This document shows positions 5,421 to 10,170 of a DNA stretch of 10,170 bases, piece by piece. The position numbers and the translations under genes were made by a program. The DNA comes from an uncultured Eubacteriales bacterium (GTDB lineage: Bacteria; Bacillota; Clostridia; Christensenellales; UBA1242). Each line of letters begins with the position of its first letter. Within the stretch, counting starts at the first letter, position 1. Location: positions 1 through 10,170 of the forward strand of contig CAQFKO010000039.1 of assembly GCA_948787875.1 (NCBI GenBank). The letters run 5' to 3'. Below the pieces are notes generated by a model. That model made no database searches and had not been told where the DNA came from. It saw nothing but the letters and a program-made list of their open reading frames with translations.

Positions 5421-6221
5421 TTAATTAAATATTGTAAAATTCAAGGTTATAACTGTTATTGCAAGCAAGAACAAATATATTGAAAAGAAAACAAATCTGT
5501 GCTTCTTTAAAAGTTTTAAAGTAATTTTAAGTGATGCAAATGCAACAAAGAAAGTAAATATAAATGCAAAAACGCATAACCATGGATTTACAGTTGCAAA
5601 GGCGTTTGATGCACCACCGTTTTTTATGAGTTTAATCAGTTCTAAGATAAATCCGCCCACAATAACGGGAATGCTGAGCAAGAAACTGAATTCAGAGGCT
5701 TTTTCTTCGTCATTTCCTGTTAAGATTAAAGAAGAAATGGTGCTTCCCGACCTTGATATACCCGGAAGCACTGCAAAGCCTTGAACAATTCCGACTAAAA
5801 CAGCGCTTTTTGTGGAGATTTCTTTGTCTGATTTAACAACGGTTGTGCGTTTTTGGAACAAATAAGTAACAAGAAGAATTATTGAAGTTGCCAAAAAGCA
5901 GAATCCGTAAATTTTGAAACCATATTTGTTAAGATCCAATACTTCATAGCCTACGGCAAGAATAACGGTTAAAACTGTTGAGAGCAACAGTTTGTAAGTT
6001 AAAGGCTGAAACGGTTTTTTCAAAATTTGCCAAATAATTTTTCTATAAACCACAATAACCGCTAAAAGTGTTGCCAAATGAAGAAACAGATTTAACATCA
6101 AAGTGTCGCCCTCGATGCCAAAAATTTGTTCCACTAATAATAAGTGTCCACTGCTAGATACAGGCAAAAACTCGGTCAAACCCTGAACTATGCATAGTAG
6201 CAAAAGTATCCAAAAACTCAT
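5421..6221 (-). CDS. uppP: Undecaprenyl-diphosphatase UppP (BacA)
   Basis: This 266-residue polytopic membrane enzyme removes one phosphate from undecaprenyl diphosphate, regenerating the lipid carrier used for peptidoglycan and other wall polymers. Overproduction in E. coli gives bacitracin resistance, hence the older name bacA. Both family motifs are intact: the (E/Q)xxxE region Q13-G-L-T-E17 followed by FLPVSSSGH (18-26), and PGISRSGST (153-161), whose Arg157 corresponds to the essential Arg of the E. coli enzyme. Length matches the family. AGAGGG lies 5 bases before the ATG at 6221. It is a single-gene unit with its own terminator, divergent from ychF. A weak promoter is possible (TTTAAA 6275-6280, 18 bp, then TAAAAT 6251-6256, minus strand). 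Nothing suggests a resistance cassette. Confidence 0.96.
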   Translation of the reverse strand: MSFWILLLLCIVQGLTEFLPVSSSGHLLLVEQIFGIEGDTLMLNLFLHLATLLAVIVVYRKIIWQILKKPFQPLTYKLLLSTVLTVILAVGYEVLDLNKYGFKIYGFCFLATSIILLVTYLFQKRTTVVKSDKEISTKSAVLVGIVQGFAVLPGISRSGSTISSLILTGNDEEKASEFSFLLSIPVIVGGFILELIKLIKNGGASNAFATVNPWLCVFAFIFTFFVAFASLKITLKLLKKHRFVFFSIYLFLLAITVITLNFTIFN

Positions 6222-6393
6222 AAATTCCCTCTTTTAATAATTTTTAATATATTTTATTTAAATTTTTTGCGAATTTTAAACATTTTCTAATTTAATTTTG
6301 TACAATAAATTATGAATATATTATAATACAATTATATTATTTATTACAACAATAAAATGCGTATTTGTGCTTTATTTTTTTTTTTATTTATTG

Positions 6394-6411
6394 TATAATG
6401 CAGTTGAGGTG
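6394..6411 (+). promoter_or_regulatory. -10 box and ribosome binding site of ychF
   Basis: TATAAT (6394-6399) precedes GAGGTG (6406-6411), which lies 5 bases before the ATG at 6417. No good -35 box sits at 17 bp. A run of 11 T (6375-6385) fills the spacer, and the nearest TTG-containing hexamer (TTGTGC, 6365-6370) is 23 bp away. The leader would be very short if this -10 is the real one. Confidence 0.55.
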
Positions 6412-6416
6412 AAATC

Positions 6417-7517
6417 ATGGAACTTGGAGTAGTAGGACTTCCTAATGTAGGAAAAAGCACATTATTCAATGCAATAACAAAGGTGGGGGCAGAAGTTGCC
6501 AACTACCCTTTTTGCACAATAGAACCAAATGTGGGAGTTGTGCCTGTGCCAGACGAAAGACTTGATGTTTTGGCAAAAATGTATAACACAAAAAAAGTCA
6601 CACCCGCCGTTTTAAAATTTGTTGATATTGCGGGGCTTGTTAAGGGAGCTTCAAGAGGCGAAGGTCTTGGAAACAAATTTTTAGGAGCAATTCGTGAATG
6701 TGATGCAATTGTTCATGTGGTTAGGTGTTTTGACGATTCAAACATAACTCATGTTGACGGAAGCATTGACCCTGTGCGTGATATAGAAACAATAAACACA
6801 GAGCTTGCACTCGCAGATTTGGATACCGTTACTGCAAAAATTGCAAAAACTGAAAAACTTGTTAAGCAAGCGGGCAACAAAGAAGCAGCTGTTGAGCTTG
6901 AATTATTAAACAGAATTTCTATGTTTTTAAATGAAGGAAAGCCAGCAAGACTTGCTATAAAAAACCAAGATGAACAAAAACTTGCAAACAGTTATTTTTT
7001 GCTAACCACAAAGCCTGTTATATATGCTTGCAATATTTCCGAAAAAGACATTAACAAAAATGAAGACGAAAATAAATATATTGGCATGGTAAAAGAGTAT
7101 GCCAAAAACGAAGGCTCGAATGTTTTGGTAATTTGTGCAAAAATAGAACAAGAATTGTCAGAGCTTTCGGAAGAAGAAAAGCAATTGTTTTTAGATGACC
7201 TTGGACTTGGCACAAGCGGACTTGAAAAGGTTATCAAACTTGGTTATGAAACATTGGGCGAAATTTCTTATTTAACTGCGGGAGAAAAAGAGGTCAGAGC
7301 ATGGACTATTTTGAAAGGAACAAAAGCTCCAGGCGCGGCAGGAAAAATTCATACAGATTTTGAAAAGGGCTTTATAAGAGCAGATGTTGTGTCTTACGAT
7401 AATCTTATTTCTTGCGGAAGCTATAATGCGGCAAAAGAAGCGGGAAAAGTGAGAAGCGAAGGAAAAGATTATATTGTTCAAGACGGCGACATAATGCTGT
7501 TTAAATTTAATGTATAA
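6417..7517 (+). CDS. ychF: Ribosome-binding ATPase YchF (EngD/Ola1 family)
   Basis: YchF is a universal Obg-related P-loop NTPase that prefers ATP to GTP and associates with ribosomes; in E. coli it affects oxidative stress and translation. The 366 residues match the family length (E. coli about 363). Visible motifs: G1 GLPNVGKS (7-14), the G2 region with NYPFCTIEPNVG (29-40), G3 DIAGLVKGAS (70-79) and, in place of the GTPase NKxD, NISE (206-209), the altered G4 that explains ATP preference. A helical coiled-coil region spans about 120-190, and the C-terminal TGS domain covers about the last 85 residues and ends Gly-Asp-Ile-Met-Leu-Phe-Lys-Phe. It is a single-gene unit with its own terminator. 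In B. subtilis the orthologue yyaF lies near soj/spo0J, consistent with the parS sites here. Confidence 0.98.
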   Translation: MELGVVGLPNVGKSTLFNAITKVGAEVANYPFCTIEPNVGVVPVPDERLDVLAKMYNTKKVTPAVLKFVDIAGLVKGASRGEGLGNKFLGAIRECDAIVHVVRCFDDSNITHVDGSIDPVRDIETINTELALADLDTVTAKIAKTEKLVKQAGNKEAAVELELLNRISMFLNEGKPARLAIKNQDEQKLANSYFLLTTKPVIYACNISEKDINKNEDENKYIGMVKEYAKNEGSNVLVICAKIEQELSELSEEEKQLFLDDLGLGTSGLEKVIKLGYETLGEISYLTAGEKEVRAWTILKGTKAPGAAGKIHTDFEKGFIRADVVSYDNLISCGSYNAAKEAGKVRSEGKDYIVQDGDIMLFKFNV

Positions 7518-7525
7518 TATTATTT

Positions 7526-7560
7526 AAAAATCCTTAAAAAAAATAAGGATTTTTATTTTT
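7526..7560 (+). terminator. Terminator of ychF
   Basis: AAAAATCCTTA (7526-7536) pairs perfectly with TAAGGATTTTT (7544-7554) around a 7-base A loop, followed by more T. It lies 8 bases after the stop codon. Confidence 0.92.
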
Positions 7561-7680
7561 TATGAAAAATTATTTTAGTTGAAATATTCATTTAAAATGT
7601 AGTTTTTAAAACTAAAAATAACAAATTTTGCGGTTTTAATAATAAAATTATTTTAAAGAAATCGAAATTTTTGTTCAATA

Positions 7681-7709
7681 TTGACATCAAATTTGTGATA
7701 TGTTATAAT
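7681..7709 (+). promoter_or_regulatory. Perfect consensus SigA promoter with extended -10
   Basis: TTGACA (7681-7686), exactly 17 bp, then TATAAT (7704-7709), with TG at 7701-7702 making an extended -10. The start should be near 7716, giving a leader of about 35 bases before the ATG at 7751. It is the only full-consensus promoter I see in the window. The ribosome binding site (TAGGG, 5 bases before the ATG) is only moderate, so transcription may be strong while translation is average. Confidence 0.92.
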
Positions 7710-7750
7710 TTGCTTATATAAATTGTAAATAATTTATAAATAGGGTTTTA

Positions 7751-9151
7751 ATGGAAAATAATAAACAGGAAAATGTTTTTGGTGAGCAAATTTCTTCTCA
7801 CTATGATAGCAAAAGCGTAGATAAGCTTATAGATATTTATGGGCTTAGGGCTTTTCCTGTTTTTTTTCATGATAACGGAACTCCTGCATTTGTTGAAGTT
7901 ATAGAAAGCAATGCCAACAAAAATTTAAATGGCGTTTATGTTTATGTAAACAAAGATGGAATCCCCGACACAAGATATGGCTATGTTTTGCCGACCAAAT
8001 TTAATGAATATGGATTTTTGGTTGCAAATTTAAGCGGAGTGCTTAACAACAGAGATAAAATTTTGCTTGCAAAAAGCACAGGTGCAATGTGCAAGTCTTC
8101 AAGTGGAGAAAAAGAGTTTGAAGCACTTGTTGAAATGGCAATATTTTGCTATAACAATCCAATTAATTTAAAATATTTGTTGCCCACTCTTGCGATTTGC
8201 GACCAAAGCGCACTGAATTTTATGATGACAATTGTTGCGGACAGCATTGAAACACAAACAAAAAACAGATTAAAAGAAAGCGAAAATAATTTTTCTGGTC
8301 AAAAGCAAAGTTTTTTTGTTGAATATTTTATGTGCAAAGGAAATTGGTTTAAGGTTGAAGATTATATTGATACTTTAAATACAAAACTCGATGAAATAAA
8401 GTCTTCAATGCCAAAAAACATTTTTGTTTACAGTGAACGTTTGCCTCTTTCGTTAAAAATAATTATGCAAGCAGACTATCTTAACAAATTAACTGCAAAA
8501 TATTATGAAATATATGAGCAATTTTTGAAATTAAAATCTGATTGGGAAAAACTTGAAGCCACAAAAATAAATGGCAATTTTGATTTAATTGAGTTAAGCA
8601 AGCTTTGTGACGCGGTAAATGATTATGGAAATGGAATTGTTGCAGAAACGCAAAGGCTTTTGGGAGATTTTAATTATTTAAACAAAAAAAATAATGAAAA
8701 TTTAACAAATTTGCCAAAAATAAAAACCGAAATTGATTTTATGGTAAGTGAGCTCGAGCCGTTTGTCGGAGGCGGGCTTGGTTGGTATACCGCTGCGCTT
8801 GAAAATAAAACAATTATTGATGATGCGGGAAATTTTGAAGAAGGCGTTTCTGAAAATATAAAGAAAAAATTAAGACAAACGAGCATGGAAGTTGTTGATG
8901 ATTTGGCTGATTGGCAAAATATTAATGAGGCAAAGCAAAAATATTTAAGTTCAAGAGCAACCACCACCAAGGAAAACGTCAATCTTTTTATTAAATGGTG
9001 TGAAAGATTAATTGAACAAGAAAAAGAATTGTCTTATAAAATCGAGCTTGCTAGCGCTTACAATAAATCGGGAAAAGTTGTTAACGGATTAAGGGACGGA
9101 AGCTTAATAAATAACTTTTTATTTGGAAAAAAGCAGCGTGGTGAGGAGTAA
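7751..9151 (+). CDS. Cytosolic 466-residue protein, function unknown
   Basis: I do not recognise this protein. It has no signal peptide, no membrane segment, and no visible nucleotide-binding or metal-binding motif. The N-terminal part (about residues 28-110) looks beta-rich with short strands (FPVFFH, AFVEVI, GVYVYV, YGYVLP, YGFLVANL), suggesting a small folded domain. The rest is mainly helical, with charged, possibly coiled-coil helices at about 205-270, 280-315 and 395-435. A glycine patch FVGGGLGWY (338-346) breaks the helices, and a second basic/Gly stretch closes the protein. The composition is native-like, so it is not a random open frame. It stands alone behind a perfect promoter and a short leader and is convergent with the ABC-like gene. 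A structural or regulatory role is possible; I make no functional call. Confidence 0.85.
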   Translation: MENNKQENVFGEQISSHYDSKSVDKLIDIYGLRAFPVFFHDNGTPAFVEVIESNANKNLNGVYVYVNKDGIPDTRYGYVLPTKFNEYGFLVANLSGVLNNRDKILLAKSTGAMCKSSSGEKEFEALVEMAIFCYNNPINLKYLLPTLAICDQSALNFMMTIVADSIETQTKNRLKESENNFSGQKQSFFVEYFMCKGNWFKVEDYIDTLNTKLDEIKSSMPKNIFVYSERLPLSLKIIMQADYLNKLTAKYYEIYEQFLKLKSDWEKLEATKINGNFDLIELSKLCDAVNDYGNGIVAETQRLLGDFNYLNKKNNENLTNLPKIKTEIDFMVSELEPFVGGGLGWYTAALENKTIIDDAGNFEEGVSENIKKKLRQTSMEVVDDLADWQNINEAKQKYLSSRATTTKENVNLFIKWCERLIEQEKELSYKIELASAYNKSGKVVNGLRDGSLINNFLFGKKQRGEE

Positions 9152-9236
9152 AAAATATAAGAAAATTATCGCAAAATTATTCTAAAATTATTTAAAAAAT
9201 AGATTTAAAATAATTAAAAATAATAAAAAATAAATT

Positions 9237-9260
9237 AACAGCTATTTTTGCTGTTTTTTT
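9237..9260 (+). terminator. Terminator after the 466-residue protein gene
   Basis: AACAGC (9237-9242) pairs with GCTGTT (9250-9255) around a 7-base loop and is followed by TTTTT. It lies 85 bases after the stop codon at 9149-9151 and could also serve the convergent gene ending at 9316, because the other side is A-rich. The stem is short, so confidence is moderate. Confidence 0.65.
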
Positions 9261-9315
9261 ATTAACAAAAAATTTGTTTTAAAATATTATTTTTTATAAC
9301 ATAATTCGGCAAATC

Positions 9316-10170
9316 TTATTTGTTTTTAATTTCCGAATTTTCGACATAATAAGTTTTGTCTACAACGGAAGAAAAAATATCCGAATGACAAAAGCAAAGA
9401 GTTGAGCATTTTCCTTTTAAGAATTTTATTATGTGCAAGAGTTTTTGAGTTTCCAATCTATTTAAGTTGTTTGGATTGTCATAAATACAAATGATTTTTG
9501 CACCCGAAACATAAGAACGCAATATTCCCAAATAGTATAAAAGTTTTTGATTGAAGTTTTCGTCTACAATAGTGTTCAGTTTGTCTTTAAGATGTTCGAT
9601 TTCTGTTTTTAATCCAAATTCTTTTATTGCTGAGTTAATTTTTTGTTTGTTTTCACAAACAAGCAATAAATTTTCCAAAATAGAAATATTATAAAAATAT
9701 GTGTTGGTGGAGGTGCAGGCAACAATTGATTTATAGGTTATGCTTGGGATTTCGGCAATGTTTTTGTAATCCAAAAATATGCTTCCGCTGGTGCAATTTT
9801 CTTCATATTGCAAAAGTTTATAAATTGCCTGAATTCCCGAACCTACTTCTCCCACAAACGCTACTGAACTTCCAAACTCAATTTTAAGGTTCATATCTTT
9901 TATGTTTGAAGAAATTTTTAGCAAGCTAGTATTATTTTTAACATTATTTTTTTGATTTTTTTGTTCTATTTGTTTGGAATTATTAGCTTCAAAGGTTGTG
10001 TGATAAAAATACAAATTAAAATTATCTAATTCAAATTCATTATTTTCTTTTGAAGGTTCTTTTTCCTCTCTGAATTTAAGCGCATCAAATTGGTCAATAG
10101 TGTTGTCTATTATTCCGATTTCCGAAAACAATCCAAAAAATTCAATTAAATTCTGTGCCGAGCTGGTAAG
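9316..10170 (-). CDS. ABC-exporter-like protein with degenerate ATPase domain (partial)
   Basis: This is the C-terminal 284 residues of a longer protein; the frame is open to the right edge, so the N-terminus is outside the window. The first ~30 residues (Leu-Thr-Ser-Ser-Ala-Gln...Phe-Phe-Gly) look like the end of an exporter membrane domain. A nucleotide-binding domain follows, recognisable by its layout: an A-loop-like Tyr-Phe-Tyr, the P-loop position, a Gly-Ser-Ile-Phe-Leu-Asp strand, an Ile-Leu-Glu-Asn-Leu segment as in type-1 exporters, a Walker B strand and the H-loop. Key residues are lost: Walker A reads GEVGSGIQA (9826-9852), with Lys, Ser and Thr replaced; the Q-loop Gln is absent; there is no LSGGQ; Walker B is IICIYDNP (9472-9495), with Asn for the catalytic Glu. 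The H-loop His remains. A ~25-residue Asn/Lys/Gln-rich insert precedes the P-loop. There is no stop or frameshift, so it reads as a pseudo-ATPase, perhaps half of a heterodimeric exporter, and less likely a decaying gene. Confidence 0.8.
   Translation of the reverse strand, partial: LTSSAQNLIEFFGLFSEIGIIDNTIDQFDALKFREEKEPSKENNEFELDNFNLYFYHTTFEANNSKQIEQKNQKNNVKNNTSLLKISSNIKDMNLKIEFGSSVAFVGEVGSGIQAIYKLLQYEENCTSGSIFLDYKNIAEIPSITYKSIVACTSTNTYFYNISILENLLLVCENKQKINSAIKEFGLKTEIEHLKDKLNTIVDENFNQKLLYYLGILRSYVSGAKIICIYDNPNNLNRLETQKLLHIIKFLKGKCSTLCFCHSDIFSSVVDKTYYVENSEIKNK

Noticed and set aside
5421..6221. uppP/bacA as an acquired bacitracin-resistance gene.
   Set aside because: It has host-like base composition, its own terminator and no mobile element nearby. 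It is the normal housekeeping enzyme.
6417..7517. Missing NKxD motif in YchF read as a broken GTPase.
   Set aside because: YchF proteins normally have NxxE at this place (here NISE, 206-209), which gives ATP preference. The protein is intact.
9141..9215. GAGGAG at the end of the 466-residue gene as a ribosome binding site for a following small gene.
   Set aside because: No ATG, GTG or TTG follows at a suitable distance, and the sequence after it is A/T-only with early stops.
10129..10131. Start of the ABC-like gene at the TTG at 10131.
   Set aside because: The frame stays open to the right edge and the 13 upstream residues look like the end of an exporter membrane domain, so the gene is cut by the window edge and does not start here.

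Overview
The window is AT-rich (roughly 30% GC by eye), uses the standard bacterial code, and looks like a low-GC Firmicute (Bacillota) chromosome, probably an uncultured Clostridia-like lineage. The case rests on three Bacillus-type parS sites, SigA-type promoters, AAGGAG-type ribosome binding sites, short hairpin-plus-U terminators, and full-length FtsH, UppP and YchF of Gram-positive type. The parS cluster in the first 850 bases suggests the left end is close to the replication origin and probably to parAB. In B. subtilis ychF (yyaF) also lies near soj/spo0J, which agrees. There is no tRNA, rRNA, CRISPR array or recognisable insertion sequence.

Layout. 1-202: non-coding, with parS1 and with parS2 inside a terminator hairpin. 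203-742 (-): small helical protein of unknown function. 743-914: its promoter, parS3, and the terminator of the next gene. 915-1676 (-): CvpA-family membrane protein. 1677-1856: divergent promoter region with a perfect 20-bp palindrome between the two promoters. 1857-4238 (+): ftsH with an unusual ~160-residue disordered tail. 4301-4897 (+): probable lipoprotein, likely co-transcribed with ftsH, followed by a strong terminator. 5039-5299 (+): tiny Ser/Lys-rich Cys-containing protein. 5300-5420: hairpins and a two-way terminator. 5421-6221 (-): uppP. 6222-6416: second divergent promoter region. 6417-7517 (+): ychF and its terminator. 7561-7750: AT-rich, empty except for a perfect consensus promoter. 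7751-9151 (+): 466-residue cytosolic protein of unknown function. 9316-10170 (-): C-terminal part of an ABC-exporter-like protein whose ATPase motifs are nearly all destroyed; its N-terminus lies beyond the right edge. No gap between genes exceeds 300 bases.

How the genes fit together. Most are single-gene or two-gene units of conserved cell physiology: chromosome segregation (parS), membrane protein quality control (FtsH), recycling of the undecaprenyl lipid carrier (UppP) and a ribosome-associated ATPase (YchF). I see no clear multi-gene defence or biosynthetic system. The most unusual items are parS built into a terminator, a parS/Noc-site hybrid, the FtsH tail and its compositional twin 0.8 kb downstream, the pseudo-ATPase ABC protein, and the unknown 466-residue protein behind a consensus promoter.
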